Assembly (NCBI GenBank): GCA_001314655.1
Contig: LJSF01000016.1
Coordinates: 62,001 to 126,000 of the forward strand
Source: Rhodobacteraceae bacterium HLUCCA08
GTDB lineage: Bacteria > Pseudomonadota > Alphaproteobacteria > Rhodobacterales > Rhodobacteraceae
Length of the DNA: 64,000 bases
Direction: 5' to 3'
Below are positions 8,977 through 17,736 of this stretch, one piece after another. A model generated the notes under the pieces. It was not told the DNA's origin and searched no databases. It was given only the letters and a program-made list of their open reading frames with translations. The stretch's first letter is position 1; each line of letters starts with the position of its first letter. The translations under genes were made by a program, and so were the position numbers.

Positions 8977-9348
8977 TCAGTCCTCCCGTTGTGGTTCTGT
9001 TCCGGCGATATCGTAGTAATCGCCCTTGGCGGCGGTATGAATATGCCCACGCAGGCGCAGGCCGGTGGGGCCGTCGATGGAGCCGGTGGAAAAGCAGGTG
9101 AAGGGGTCGTCATCGTGTGTCCAGAACAGCGCCGATCCGCAGGTCGGGCAAAAGCCGCGCCGCGCCTTGTCCGAGGACCGGAACCAGCGGACCTCGCCCG
9201 CGATGTCGAGCGTGCCGTCCTCGAGATAGGCCGAGGCCCAGACATGGCCCGATTGCTTGCGGCACTGGGTGCAATGGCAGGCGGCGGGGGCGCCGACCTT
9301 GCCCCTTGCCTCGTAGGTGACGGCGCCGCACAGGCAGCTTCCCTTCAT
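8977..9348 (-). CDS. GFA family zinc protein (glutathione-dependent formaldehyde-activating enzyme-like)
   Basis: A 123-residue protein with the family's cysteine pattern: GSCLCG near the N-terminus, CHCTQC at about 25-30, and FCPTCGS at about 78-84, forming the two zinc sites of the GFA fold. An upstream in-frame ATG exists at 9399, but it lies inside the regulator gene. The ATG at 9348 has a clean AAGGAG 6-7 nt upstream and begins with the conserved MKGSCLCG, so it is preferred. It lies 11 bp after the XRE-cupin regulator and 5 bp before the FAD/GcvT gene. Formaldehyde handling would suit an operon of oxidative demethylases, but formaldehyde activation by this family is disputed, so the role is inference. 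Confidence 0.85.
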   Translation of the reverse strand: MKGSCLCGAVTYEARGKVGAPAACHCTQCRKQSGHVWASAYLEDGTLDIAGEVRWFRSSDKARRGFCPTCGSALFWTHDDDPFTCFSTGSIDGPTGLRLRGHIHTAAKGDYYDIAGTEPQRED

Positions 9349-9359
9349 CGCGGGCTCCT

Positions 9360-9929
9360 TCAATAGACCGGCGGCGCGATCACCCAGATCGCGACGCAAG
9401 GGGTGTCATGGGGGTTCGACCAGCGGAACGGCTCTCCGCGGATGCGGAAACTGTCGCCGGGGTCCAGGCGGAACGTCCGCCCGTCGATCCACAGCTCCAG
9501 CCGGCCCGAGACGACATAGCCCACCTCCTGCGTCGGCCGCCGGCAGGTTTCGCCGATGTCGGAATGCGGCTCGAAGGTCGAATGGACCACCTCGAAATCG
9601 TCGGTCAGGTCGGGCGACAGCAATTCCTCGACCAGGCCGGCGACCCGGTTGCCGATCGGGCGCCGCGCCCCGGCGCGCACGATCAGCCCGGCCTCGTCCG
9701 CCGGCGCGTCCGAGCGGAACAGGCTCGATACCGATATGTCCAGCATCGCCGCCATCGCCCGCAGATCGCTGATCGAGGGGCTGGACAGGTCCCGCTCCAC
9801 CTGGCTCAGCCACCCGACCGAGCGGCCCAGGCTTTCGGCCATCTGCGCCAGCGTCAGCCCGCGCGCCTTGCGCAGGGCCCGTAGATCGGCGCCAAGGGTT
9901 CCGGAGGCTTGGGGCGGGTCATGCAGCAT
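9360..9929 (-). CDS. XRE-family transcriptional regulator with C-terminal cupin domain
   Basis: A 189-residue regulator. The N-terminal helix-turn-helix covers about residues 12-66, with the LTLAQMAESLGRSVGWLSQVERD pattern of Cro/C1-type proteins given here only as its class. The C-terminal half is a small cupin barrel (about 110-185) that usually senses a ligand. It is the first gene of the minus-strand one-carbon operon and very likely controls it. Two GTGAAATT-type dyads lie immediately upstream (9940-9964 and 9979-10003) and are the natural candidates for its operators, implying autoregulation. The ligand is unknown; betaine, dimethylglycine or a downstream product are plausible. Confidence 0.88.
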   Translation of the reverse strand: MLHDPPQASGTLGADLRALRKARGLTLAQMAESLGRSVGWLSQVERDLSSPSISDLRAMAAMLDISVSSLFRSDAPADEAGLIVRAGARRPIGNRVAGLVEELLSPDLTDDFEVVHSTFEPHSDIGETCRRPTQEVGYVVSGRLELWIDGRTFRLDPGDSFRIRGEPFRWSNPHDTPCVAIWVIAPPVY

Positions 9930-9939
9930 CGCGCGTTTG

Positions 9940-10003
9940 GTGAAATTCTTCGTCTGAATTTCATGCTGACCCGAATCGGTGAAATTTCAAAGCGAAATTT
10001 CAC
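9940..10003. promoter_or_regulatory. Two operator-like dyads upstream of the XRE-cupin operon
   Basis: Dyad 1 is GTGAAATTC-N7-GAATTTCAT (9940-9964, one arm mismatch). Dyad 2 is GTGAAATTTC-N5-GAAATTTCAC (9979-10003, perfect 10-bp arms). Both span 25 bp, share the same half-site and are offset by 39 bp. Dyad 2 overlaps the last codons of the upstream msrC-like gene and contains TTGAAA on the minus strand, a possible -35; no convincing -10 is seen. Dyad 1 ends 11 bp from the regulator ATG. Binding is inferred. Confidence 0.7.
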
Positions 10004-10452
10004 GCGCTGGAAAACACCCCCCTCAGGATCGCCGACAGCCCCTCGGCATCCGCCTCGGTGAAGGCCGCCGGCTGGTCGCTGTCGATATCCAGAACCGCGA
10101 TGACCTGCCCGGCGGCGTCGAAGACCGGCAGCACGATCTCGGACCGGGTCGTCGTGGAACAGGCGATATGGCCCTCGAACGCCGTCACATCCGCCACCAA
10201 CTGCACCTGCCCCGTCCGCGCCGCCGCGCCGCAGACACCGCGTTCGAACGGAATCACCAGACAGCCGTGGCCCCCCTGGTAAGGCCCGATCTTCAGCACG
10301 CCCGGCGCGACGACCCGGTAGAACCCGGTCCAGTCGAATCGGGCGTCGGACTGGTGGATTTCGCAGGCCAGGGTCGCCATCAGGGCGATGCGATCGGTTT
10401 CGCCCTCGGTCAGGGCGGAAATCGTGCGGGACAGGTCGGCATAATCGGGCAT
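10000..10452 (-). CDS. msrC: Free methionine-(R)-sulfoxide reductase (GAF domain)
   Basis: Reduces free L-methionine-(R)-sulfoxide with thioredoxin as donor, an oxidative-damage repair step in the cytoplasm. It is a 150-residue single GAF domain. GPYQG and the three family cysteines are present, in HGCLVIP, RGVCG and HIACS (about residues 62, 72 and 96), followed by SEIVLPV and AVLDIDS, all matching E. coli YebR/MsrC. An ATG 51 bp further upstream is in frame. The start at 10452 (MPDYADL) is chosen because it aligns with the known N-terminus, although neither has a strong ribosome site. Its 3' end carries the right-hand operator dyad of the next operon. Confidence 0.87.
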   Translation of the reverse strand: MPDYADLSRTISALTEGETDRIALMATLACEIHQSDARFDWTGFYRVVAPGVLKIGPYQGGHGCLVIPFERGVCGAAARTGQVQLVADVTAFEGHIACSTTTRSEIVLPVFDAAGQVIAVLDIDSDQPAAFTEADAEGLSAILRGVFSSA

Positions 10453-10695
10453 GAAACCGCTTTGCGCCGTCCCGCCGTGCCGGTCAAGCGGGGGGTTAAC
10501 CATGATAGGCCGATCTGCCCCGAAATGGCCTCTATTCGACCCATCTTCCGCCGCGCGAAACCGTCAAACCTGTTCTTGTAGCTGCATAGGCTTCCCTCGG
10601 CGTCACGTCGTTACAGCCCCCACCCAGTGCGTGGCGCCGAGGTCTTCCCCCCAGACATCATCGTGCTAGGCTGCGCCCCGACAGTGAGGGCTGAC

Positions 10696-12270
10696 ATGCG
10701 CGATTTCCAATTCCCCGGCCGATCCCCCGTCATCGCCGAAAACGGCGTCTGCGCCACGTCGCACCCGCTTGCGGCCAAGGTCGCGCTCGACATCCTGCAG
10801 GCGGGCGGGAACGCCATGGATGCCGCCATCGCCGGCGCGGTGCTCCTGGGGGTTTGCGAACCGCAATCGACCGGGATCGGGGGCGATGCCTTCTGCCTGT
10901 TTTCCCCCGCGGGAACCGACCAGGTTCTGGCGTTGAACGCCTCGGGCCGCGCGCCCGCCGGGCTGTCGTCCGAGGCGCTGCGCGCCGAAGGCGACCGCAT
11001 CGACGAAGGCAGCGTTCATGCCGTGACCCTGCCCGGCGCCGTCGACGGTTTCTGCCGGCTGGCCGAAGATTGGGGCCGGCTGGGCCTGAAAAGTGTTCTG
11101 GACCCGGCGATCCGCTATGCCGAACTCGGCGTGCCCGTCGCCCCGCGCGTCGCTTTCGACCATGCCCGCGCGCACGGGGTCCTGCAGGGTCGCGCCCGCG
11201 ATCATTTCCTGTCCGGTGGCCAGCCGCTCGCCGTCGGCCGGAAATTCCGCGCCCCGGGCCAGGCCGAGGTTCTGCGGGTGATCGCCCGCAAGGGCCGCAG
11301 CGGTTTCTACGAAGGCCCGGTGGCCGAAGACATGGTCGACAGCCTGCGCGCGCTTGGCGGCACCCACACACTGGACGATTTCGCCGCCGTCGAAAGCACC
11401 TATACCGACCCGATCTCGGGCGGCTACGGCGGGCTCGAACTGCTCGAACATCCGCCCAACGGCCAGGGCGCCACGGCGATCCTGCTGTTGAACATCCTGT
11501 CGCGCTTCGACCTTGCCGCGCTCGATCCTTTCGGCGCCGACCGCGCGCACCTCGAGGCCGAGGCAACAAAGCTCGCCTACGATGCCCGCAACCGCTTTGT
11601 CGCCGATCCGGATGCGACCGCCCGGCTGGATCACATGCTGGCCCCCGAAACGGCCGACCGGCTGGCCGCGCTGATCGACCCGGCCCGCGCCCTGCCCCAG
11701 GCGCTGCCGGGGGCCGAGGCGGTGCATCGCGACACCGTCTACATCACCGTGGTCGATCGCGACCGCATGGCGGTGTCGCTGATCTACTCGATTTTCCACA
11801 GCTTCGGGTCCGGCCTGGCCTCGGACCGGTTCGGGATCCTGTTCCAGAACCGCGGCGCCGGTTTCACGCTGGCGCCCGGCCACCCGAACGAGGCCGGCCC
11901 GGGCAAGCGGCCGATGCACACGATCATCCCCGGCATGCTGCGGCGCGACGGGCGCATCGACATGCCGTTCGGCGTGATGGGCGGGCAATACCAAAGCTGC
12001 GGCCATGCCCGGTTGCTGACGAATATCGAGGATTTCGGCCTGGACCCGCAGACCGCGCTGGACGGCCCCCGCTGCTTTGCCGAAGCCGGGGTGCTGACCC
12101 TCGAGCGCGGCTATGCCGACAGTGTCGCGCAAGCCCTGGCCGACAAGGGGCACAGGATCGCGCGGGCCGACACCCCGATCGGCGGCGGCCAGGCGATCCG
12201 CCTGCGCGACGACGGCATGCTCGAAGGCGCATCCGACCCGCGCAAGGACGGTATCGCGCTCGGCTATTAG
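10696..12270 (+). CDS. Gamma-glutamyltransferase family protein (YwrD-like)
   Basis: An Ntn-hydrolase that cleaves gamma-glutamyl bonds (glutathione and related peptides) after self-processing into two subunits. The 524-residue product shows the early ATSHPLA and GGNAMDAA motifs, GGDAF, and the processing region DTVYITVVD near residue 375, where the threonine would be the new N-terminal nucleophile. Downstream MGGQYQ and a glycine-rich GGGQA segment complete the small subunit. There is no signal peptide, so this form is probably cytoplasmic, as in YwrD-type proteins. GAGGG lies 7 nt before the chosen ATG; an earlier in-frame ATG at 10627 lacks such a site. Annotation to family level is safe, the physiological substrate is not. 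Confidence 0.85.
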   Translation: MRDFQFPGRSPVIAENGVCATSHPLAAKVALDILQAGGNAMDAAIAGAVLLGVCEPQSTGIGGDAFCLFSPAGTDQVLALNASGRAPAGLSSEALRAEGDRIDEGSVHAVTLPGAVDGFCRLAEDWGRLGLKSVLDPAIRYAELGVPVAPRVAFDHARAHGVLQGRARDHFLSGGQPLAVGRKFRAPGQAEVLRVIARKGRSGFYEGPVAEDMVDSLRALGGTHTLDDFAAVESTYTDPISGGYGGLELLEHPPNGQGATAILLLNILSRFDLAALDPFGADRAHLEAEATKLAYDARNRFVADPDATARLDHMLAPETADRLAALIDPARALPQALPGAEAVHRDTVYITVVDRDRMAVSLIYSIFHSFGSGLASDRFGILFQNRGAGFTLAPGHPNEAGPGKRPMHTIIPGMLRRDGRIDMPFGVMGGQYQSCGHARLLTNIEDFGLDPQTALDGPRCFAEAGVLTLERGYADSVAQALADKGHRIARADTPIGGGQAIRLRDDGMLEGASDPRKDGIALGY

Positions 12271-12293
12271 AAACTCTGGCGTCAGGGATGCAG

Positions 12294-12312
12294 GGTGGGG
12301 GTCCACCCCACC
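12294..12312. repeat. GGTGGGG/CCCCACC intergenic hairpin, copy 1
   Basis: A perfect 7-bp stem with a 5-nt loop (GTCCA) sits between the converging ends of the gamma-glutamyltransferase gene and hspQ. An almost identical element (loop GTTCA, plus the same AG flank) is at 57964-57982, also between converging genes. Position suggests a bidirectional transcription stop without a U-tract. Confidence 0.6.
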
Positions 12313-12319
12313 TGCCGCG

Positions 12320-12646
12320 TCAGTTCAACTGGAATTGCAGCGGGTAATGCCCGTCTTCCATCGGGCCGAACATGTCGTAGATATCCGGATGCTCCACCGG
12401 TTCGCCGGAATAATCGGCGATCAGGTTCTGTTCAGACACATAAGCGACGTAAAAGCTGTTCTCGGCCTCGGCCAGCAGGTGGTAGAACGGCTGGTCCTTG
12501 GCCGGGCGCGCCTCTTCCGGGATCGACTGGTACCATTCCTCGGTATTGGAAAATTCGGCATCCACGTCGAAGACCACCCCGCGAAAGGGGTGCTTGCGAT
12601 GGCGGACAACCTGCCCCAGGGAATATTTTGCACGCGTCTTGATCAT
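12320..12646 (-). CDS. hspQ: Heat shock protein HspQ
   Basis: A 108-residue YccV-like domain protein. In enterobacteria HspQ is a small heat-shock-induced hemimethylated-DNA-binding/YccV protein that acts as a specificity factor for the Lon protease. Recognisable features are YSLGQVVRHRKHPFRGVVFDVD at the start (HRKHPFRG is diagnostic), QPFYHLL, and YVSEQNL about two-thirds in. Length equals the family's usual 105-110. It stands alone, convergent with the gamma-glutamyltransferase gene, and the 258 bp upstream are shared with the SLT lipoprotein gene. A heat-shock promoter could not be established by eye. Confidence 0.9.
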   Translation of the reverse strand: MIKTRAKYSLGQVVRHRKHPFRGVVFDVDAEFSNTEEWYQSIPEEARPAKDQPFYHLLAEAENSFYVAYVSEQNLIADYSGEPVEHPDIYDMFGPMEDGHYPLQFQLN

Positions 12647-12843
12647 AGTATCACAGCCCCCGGCCCGTTCCTAACGGCCATGCCACGCAAAGTCCATGAA
12701 CACCCATTGAAAACATGGGAAACAGTCTGTGAACCTTGCACTGACAGTGCCCGGAGTCCCGGCTTTGATCGGCCTGTCGACACCGCCTTTTCCGGCCGTG
12801 GCCCGGTGGCGCCGATCCCCGGCCGGCGCGGCACCTTGCCCAT

Positions 12844-12871
12844 TTGCAGGCGCGGCCGGATCGGATACACT
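12844..12871 (+). promoter_or_regulatory. Candidate sigma-70 promoter of the SLT lipoprotein gene
   Basis: TTGCAG (12844-12849), 16 nt, TACACT (12866-12871), ending 33 bp before the start codon. The rest of the 258-bp hspQ/SLT intergenic region shows only a short CCCAT/ATGGG dyad near 12703-12720. Confidence 0.5.
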
Positions 12872-12904
12872 GACCCCAACAAAACGCAAAAAAGCGAGAG
12901 GCAG

Positions 12905-13492
12905 ATGAGCAGTTTCTTTCGCGCCGCGCTGTTGATCATCGTCCTGGGCAGCTGTGCCACCCGCGACTATTCCGCGCCGCGCAATCTCGACGACGCCTGT
13001 GCGATCCTGACCGAACGCCCGCATTACGTGCGCGCCTTGCAATCCGCCCAGCGCGAATGGGGGATCGAACCGCATGTGCTGATGGCGATGATCTATCAGG
13101 AAAGCAAGTTCATCGCCGACAACCGCCCGCCGCACCGCTACGCCCTGGGCGTGATCCCGACCGGCCGGCAAAGTTCGGCCCTGGGCTATTCCCAGGCGCT
13201 GAACGGCACCTGGGAGGAATATGTCACGCAGCGCGGCGGCCGCGGCGCCGACCGCACCGATATCGCCGACGCCACCGATTTCATGGGCTGGTACATGACC
13301 GCCACGGTACGCGAAACCGGCGTGCCGCTGAACGATGTCCGCAATCAGTATCTGGCCTATCACGAAGGCCGCACCGGCTATCTGCGCGGGTCGTACCAGT
13401 CCAAGGGCTGGCTGATGCGGATCGCCGGCGAGGTCGAGGACCGGTCCGTTCTCTACGGGATACAGCTGGCCAGTTGCCGCCGCTGGCGCTGA
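12905..13492 (+). CDS. Transglycosylase SLT domain lipoprotein
   Basis: A probable membrane-anchored lytic transglycosylase of 195 residues that would cleave the glycan strands of peptidoglycan. A lipoprotein signal with lipobox LGSC places the modified cysteine at residue 17. The SLT fold follows: WGIEPHVLMAMIYQESKF (about 54-71) contains the catalytic glutamate. The later GYSQALNGTW and YLAYHEGRTGY motifs (last near 145-155) match small SLT lipoproteins common in Rhodobacteraceae. GAGAGG precedes the ATG by 5 nt. The frame is open for hundreds of bases upstream, but only this start gives the signal peptide. Confidence 0.85.
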   Translation: MSSFFRAALLIIVLGSCATRDYSAPRNLDDACAILTERPHYVRALQSAQREWGIEPHVLMAMIYQESKFIADNRPPHRYALGVIPTGRQSSALGYSQALNGTWEEYVTQRGGRGADRTDIADATDFMGWYMTATVRETGVPLNDVRNQYLAYHEGRTGYLRGSYQSKGWLMRIAGEVEDRSVLYGIQLASCRRWR

Positions 13493-13507
13493 TGCGCCCT
13501 GCGGCGA

Positions 13508-14125
13508 TCAATCCTGCCAGTTCGCGGTTTCGCGCTGGATGTTGAACAGGATATCCGGCACCCGACCATCCTTGGTCAGGTCGCCCAGGATCACCGTGGT
13601 CTGACTGCCGGTATCGTCGGTGACGATCCATTGCCGCAGCTCGACCGGGTCGGACGTGAATACCATCTGGATATTGCCGTATTCGGGGTTCTGCGGATCC
13701 TGCGCGGTCACGGTCGTGGTGGTGCCGTCGCTGTCATGGCGCGTCACCATGCCCGACCGGGACAGGTCGATGTTCCGCTCCAGGATGATCTTCAGCGGCG
13801 TCTCGGCCAGAGGATAGCGGTCCGGCCCGGTGTCCGAGCGTGGATCGAAGATCGCCACCGACCCGCCGCCGGCCATGACCAGGGCCTGTTCGGGCGGGTT
13901 GTATTCGAACCGGATCCGCCCGGGCCGCTTGATATAGATCGTGCCCGTCGAGATCGTCCCGTCGGCGTTGATCTGGGTGAATTCGCCCTCGGCGCTGGTG
14001 AAGGAATTAAGGTAGCCCGACACCTCGTTCAGGCTCAGTTGTTGCGCCATGCCGGGGGCGGCCGCGAAGGCGGCCATGACCAGCGGCGCGGCAAGCAATA
14101 GGAAACGGCGGGTGATCTGGCTCAT
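13508..14125 (-). CDS. lolA: Outer-membrane lipoprotein carrier protein LolA
   Basis: A periplasmic chaperone that takes lipoproteins from LolCDE at the inner membrane to the outer membrane. The 205-residue precursor has a signal peptide of about 27 residues ending in GMAQ. Typical LolA features follow: GEFTQINADG, RPGRIRFEYNPP and VAIFDPRSD. It lies downstream of ftsK on the same strand, the usual neighbour in this family, but here separated by a damaged small gene and about 140 bp. The 140 bp before its ATG hold no feature I can name, apart from probably its own promoter. Confidence 0.9.
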   Translation of the reverse strand: MSQITRRFLLLAAPLVMAAFAAAPGMAQQLSLNEVSGYLNSFTSAEGEFTQINADGTISTGTIYIKRPGRIRFEYNPPEQALVMAGGGSVAIFDPRSDTGPDRYPLAETPLKIILERNIDLSRSGMVTRHDSDGTTTTVTAQDPQNPEYGNIQMVFTSDPVELRQWIVTDDTGSQTTVILGDLTKDGRVPDILFNIQRETANWQD

Positions 14126-14266
14126 CGTCTGACCTGTTCGTTGTGTCTGGGCCGCATGCGGGCCCGTTTCAGATAGGCCCTGTCTGACCCATGTGCATCC
14201 GGTTAGGCGATATCACGCCGCCGGACAGCGGATAACAAGTCGGGAATCCCGCCGATCCGGCGCTTG

Positions 14267-14663
14267 TCACAGCATCAGATCCGGGGTGTCGGTCAGGGGC
14301 GCGGGCAGCGTGTCGCCCAACCGCGCCACCATCACAGGACACTCCGCCCGGCGCCCCGAACAGGATGTCCGGCGGCAGGGCCGCCTCGGCGGCGATCACG
14401 GGCTCCGGCAGGCCCGGAAGGTCGCCTCGGGCCTGCCTGAGACGCGCCCGCGCCATGTGGGACGTCTGGGGACAGCCATGGACCCCCGCCCCGGCCGACA
14501 GCGCCCCCGGCGCCAGGTCGATCGCATCCGGATCGGTCAGGGCGCCCGCCTGTTCCAGCGGCAATGCCGCATGGGCCAGGCTGCGCGCCGGCTTGCGCCC
14601 TGCCCGCGGTGGCGGGCGGCCGGCCGCCTCCAACGCCGCGCGCAGGGCGGCGATGTCGCTCAT
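14267..14663 (-). pseudogene. Small unknown gene after ftsK, apparently frameshifted
   Basis: The ATG at 14663 overlaps the ftsK stop as ATGA and has GGAG upstream, so a real translated gene starts here ([15 protein letters not shown]). Codon choice stays normal to about 14345. After that the zero frame gives an implausible tail that runs on to 14169 through the lolA leader, while the neighbouring frame gives gene-like codons reading ECPVMVARLGD and ending PDLML-stop at 14267. One extra base (or two missing) in the G/C-rich run near 14344-14348 explains this. Corrected length would be about 131 residues. No domain is recognised. A sequencing or assembly error is as likely as true decay. Confidence 0.55.
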
Positions 14664-17600
14664 GCCTGCTCCGGCACCAGAATCTCGCGCTTGCCGACAT
14701 GGTTGGCCGAGGACACGACGCCCTCTTCCTCCATCTGTTCGACCAGCCGCGCGGCCTTGTTGTAGCCGATCGCCAGCTTGCGCTGGATATACGAGGTCGA
14801 ACACTTGCGATCCCGGGCGACGATCGCCACCGCCTGATCGTATAGCGCATCCTCGCCGTCGGTATTGCCGCCCAGGCCCAGGACCAGGTCGATGTCGGCC
14901 TCCTTGTCCTCGTCGGGGCCATCGACCACGCCGGATTTGTAATCGGGCGGGCCGTAGGCCTTGAGGTAGGTCACGATCTCCTCGACCTCTTCATCCGAAC
15001 AGAACGGCCCGTGCACCCGGGTGATCTTGGAGCCACCCGCCATATACAGCATGTCGCCCATGCCCAGAAGCTGTTCGGCCCCCTGTTCGCCCAGGATCGT
15101 GCGGCTGTCGATCTTGGAGGTGACCTGGAAGCTGATCCGGGTCGGGAAGTTGGCCTTGATCGTGCCGGTGATGACATCGACCGACGGGCGCTGGGTGGCC
15201 ATGATCAGATGGATGCCGCTGGCCCGCGCCATCTGCGCCAGGCGCTGGATGCAGGCCTCGATTTCCTTGCCCGCGACCATCATCAGGTCGGCCATCTCGT
15301 CGACGATGACGACGATATAGGGCATCGCCTCGGGGGCGAATTCCTCGGTCTCGAAGACCGGATCGCCGGTGTCGTCGTCGAACCCGGTCTGCACCGTGCG
15401 GCTGAACAGCTCTCCCTTGGCCAGCGCGTCCTTCACCCGGCCATTGTAGCCTTCGATGTTGCGCACGCCCATCTTCGACATCTTGCGATAGCGGTCCTCC
15501 ATCTCGGCCACGACCCATTTCAGGGCCACCACGGCCTTTTTCGGGTCGGTCACCACGGGCGACAGCAGGTGCGGAATGCCGTCATAGACGCTCAGTTCCA
15601 GCATCTTGGGGTCGATCATGATCAACCGGCATTCCTCGGGCGTCAGCTTGTAGAGCAGGCTCAGGATCATCGTGTTGATCGCGACGGATTTGCCCGAGCC
15701 GGTGGTGCCCGCGATCAGCAGGTGGGGCATCTTGGCCAGGTTCGCCACGACCGGATCGCCGCCGATATCCTTGCCCAGCGCCAGCGGCAGGCGCATGGTG
15801 CTGTCGCCGAAATCGCGGGCGGCCAGGATTTCGCGCAGCACGACCATTTCGCGGTTTTCGTTGGGCAGTTCGATCCCGATGACAGAGCGGCCGGGCACGG
15901 TGCTGACCCGCGCCGACAGGGCCGACATCGACCGCGCGATATCGTCGGCCAGGCCGATCACGCGGGATGCCTTCAGGCCCGGCGCCGGCTCCAGTTCGTA
16001 CATGGTTACGACCGGGCCGGGGCGGACGCTGACGATTTCGCCTTTCACCCCGTAATCGTCGAGCACCGATTCCAGCATCCGCGCGTTTTCTTCCAGCGCC
16101 TCGTCGGACAGGTGATGGCGCGTCACCTCGTCCGGGCTGGTCAGCAGGCTGAGCGGCGGGTGTTCGTAGGCCGGCCGATCCCGCGGCGCGTCAAAGGCCA
16201 GCCTGGGCTGTGCCTCGGCCTGGGCGGCGCGCGACGGCGCGACCGGCTTGCGCGGCGGGTGCTGAACGACCCGGCGCGCTTCGGCCGGTTGCGGGCGCGG
16301 CATCGCGGCGGCCCGGTAATCCGGTGCATCGTCGTCGGCGTCGAACAGCGGTTCGGCCACAAGCGGTGCCAGAGCCTGGGTATCATCCGACCGGGTCAGG
16401 ATCCGCTGCGCCTCGGGTTCCGGCGCCTCGGGCGTGGCTTGCAGGGGCGGCTCGGGCGGCAGGTCCAGCGCGGCCCGCTGCCGGGTGTTGAGCAACAGTG
16501 GGATCGGGCCCGACGGCCGCTCGGCCGCCGCGGCGGCGCGGCTGGCGACGGCGGCGGCCACCGCGGAATTGACCCCGTCACGGGCCGGCGCCGGGGTGGC
16601 GCCCAGGCCGGTCTTGGCCCGGATCGCATTGCTGATCCGCGACCGGATGCGGTCGTCATCGGCCTCGGGCACCTCGTCCTCGAACACGCCGGCCTCGACC
16701 AGTTCGGGCTCGGGCATCGGATCGGCAGAGCGTTTCAGCAGCCCCGGCATCCGGGCAAAGAACCCGCCCCTGGGTGCCGGATGCGCCGGGTCGCGGCGCG
16801 GCGCCACCAGGGCGGTCTCGTCCCAATCGGGCTCTCCGGTATCCAGCGCGGCGGTGGCGGCGGTCAGCGGCGGTTCGCGGGTCGGCATCGCCGGGTTCGC
16901 CCGGACGATGGCCGCGACCCGGGCCGCCTCGGCGGACAGGCCGCGCTCGGGCGCCGGCACCGCGGCCTGCGCGTCCATGTCGGCGGCACGCTCGGCCCGC
17001 AGGGCACGGGCCTGGTCACGCCGTGCCTGCAGGGTTTCGGTCAGCCGCTGCGCCCCCGTCACCGAGGCCACGGCCCCCTTGCCCAGGCCCCGCAGCAAAA
17101 GCCCGTAAAGCGTGATCGTCCCGATCAACAGGAACCGCCCGGCCTGGCGCAGCTCGGGCCGGGTAAAGCCCAGCACGAAGGCGCCGACGGCAAGCAGCGC
17201 CAGGGCCAGGATCAACGACAGGATCTTGATCCCGAAGGCGGCGGTCACCGGCAGGACCGTGAGCAGGATCCCCGCCGCGGTATCGCCGAAGAACCCGCCA
17301 TAGCCGAAATCATGCGTCCAGCCCGGCCCGGTGTCCAGGGTCGAGGCATAGATCGACAGCACCGCCAGCGCGATCGGGGCAAAGATCAGCCGGCCGATCG
17401 CGCGTTCGGTCCCGCCATGCAGCACGAACCGCAGACCCCAGGCCATCAGGACGGCGACCAGCCCCCAGGATCCCCAGCCGACCACCATGTAAAGCGGCCC
17501 GGCGATCATCGCGCCGAACCCGCCCAGCCAGTTCTGCACCGGCCGGTCGGTGGCGGTCATCCAGTTCGGGTCGTCGGGGCTGTAGGACGCGATCATCATC

Positions 17601-17722
17601 GCCACCAGGATCCCCGCACCGATCAGCGCCAGCCCGATCAGTTCCTTGCCGCGCTTCTCGATCATCGCCTGGGTCGCCGCATCAAGCAGCGGATCGCGGT
17701 GCCGGTTGGAATAGGAAGCCAT
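14660..17722 (-). CDS. ftsK: DNA translocase FtsK
   Basis: A septal DNA pump that clears and aligns chromosome ends for XerCD recombination at division. It has 1020 residues. Four or five N-terminal membrane segments lie within about 25-185. A long low-complexity Pro/Ala/Arg-rich linker follows (about 190-500). Then come the motor domain with Walker A GTTGSGKS (about 671-678) and Walker [13 protein letters not shown], and the C-terminal winged-helix gamma domain ([19 protein letters not shown]). The start at 17722 (MASYSN) has GAGGACGAGG upstream. A much longer in-frame extension overlaps the aminotransferase gene and is rejected. It follows the aminotransferase by 14 bp. Confidence 0.95.
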   Translation of the reverse strand: MASYSNRHRDPLLDAATQAMIEKRGKELIGLALIGAGILVAMMIASYSPDDPNWMTATDRPVQNWLGGFGAMIAGPLYMVVGWGSWGLVAVLMAWGLRFVLHGGTERAIGRLIFAPIALAVLSIYASTLDTGPGWTHDFGYGGFFGDTAAGILLTVLPVTAAFGIKILSLILALALLAVGAFVLGFTRPELRQAGRFLLIGTITLYGLLLRGLGKGAVASVTGAQRLTETLQARRDQARALRAERAADMDAQAAVPAPERGLSAEAARVAAIVRANPAMPTREPPLTAATAALDTGEPDWDETALVAPRRDPAHPAPRGGFFARMPGLLKRSADPMPEPELVEAGVFEDEVPEADDDRIRSRISNAIRAKTGLGATPAPARDGVNSAVAAAVASRAAAAAERPSGPIPLLLNTRQRAALDLPPEPPLQATPEAPEPEAQRILTRSDDTQALAPLVAEPLFDADDDAPDYRAAAMPRPQPAEARRVVQHPPRKPVAPSRAAQAEAQPRLAFDAPRDRPAYEHPPLSLLTSPDEVTRHHLSDEALEENARMLESVLDDYGVKGEIVSVRPGPVVTMYELEPAPGLKASRVIGLADDIARSMSALSARVSTVPGRSVIGIELPNENREMVVLREILAARDFGDSTMRLPLALGKDIGGDPVVANLAKMPHLLIAGTTGSGKSVAINTMILSLLYKLTPEECRLIMIDPKMLELSVYDGIPHLLSPVVTDPKKAVVALKWVVAEMEDRYRKMSKMGVRNIEGYNGRVKDALAKGELFSRTVQTGFDDDTGDPVFETEEFAPEAMPYIVVIVDEMADLMMVAGKEIEACIQRLAQMARASGIHLIMATQRPSVDVITGTIKANFPTRISFQVTSKIDSRTILGEQGAEQLLGMGDMLYMAGGSKITRVHGPFCSDEEVEEIVTYLKAYGPPDYKSGVVDGPDEDKEADIDLVLGLGGNTDGEDALYDQAVAIVARDRKCSTSYIQRKLAIGYNKAARLVEQMEEEGVVSSANHVGKREILVPEQA

Positions 17723-17736
17723 GTTTCGCCTCGTCC

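Noticed and set aside
12690-12730. Possible heat-shock (RpoH) promoter upstream of hspQ
   Set aside because: A CCCATGT resembling the RpoH -10 is present on the minus strand, but no acceptable -35 was found at the right distance.
14169-14266. Unshifted tail of the small gene after ftsK
   Set aside because: The translation runs through the lolA upstream region and loses coding character after about 14345; the alternative frame ends sensibly at 14267.
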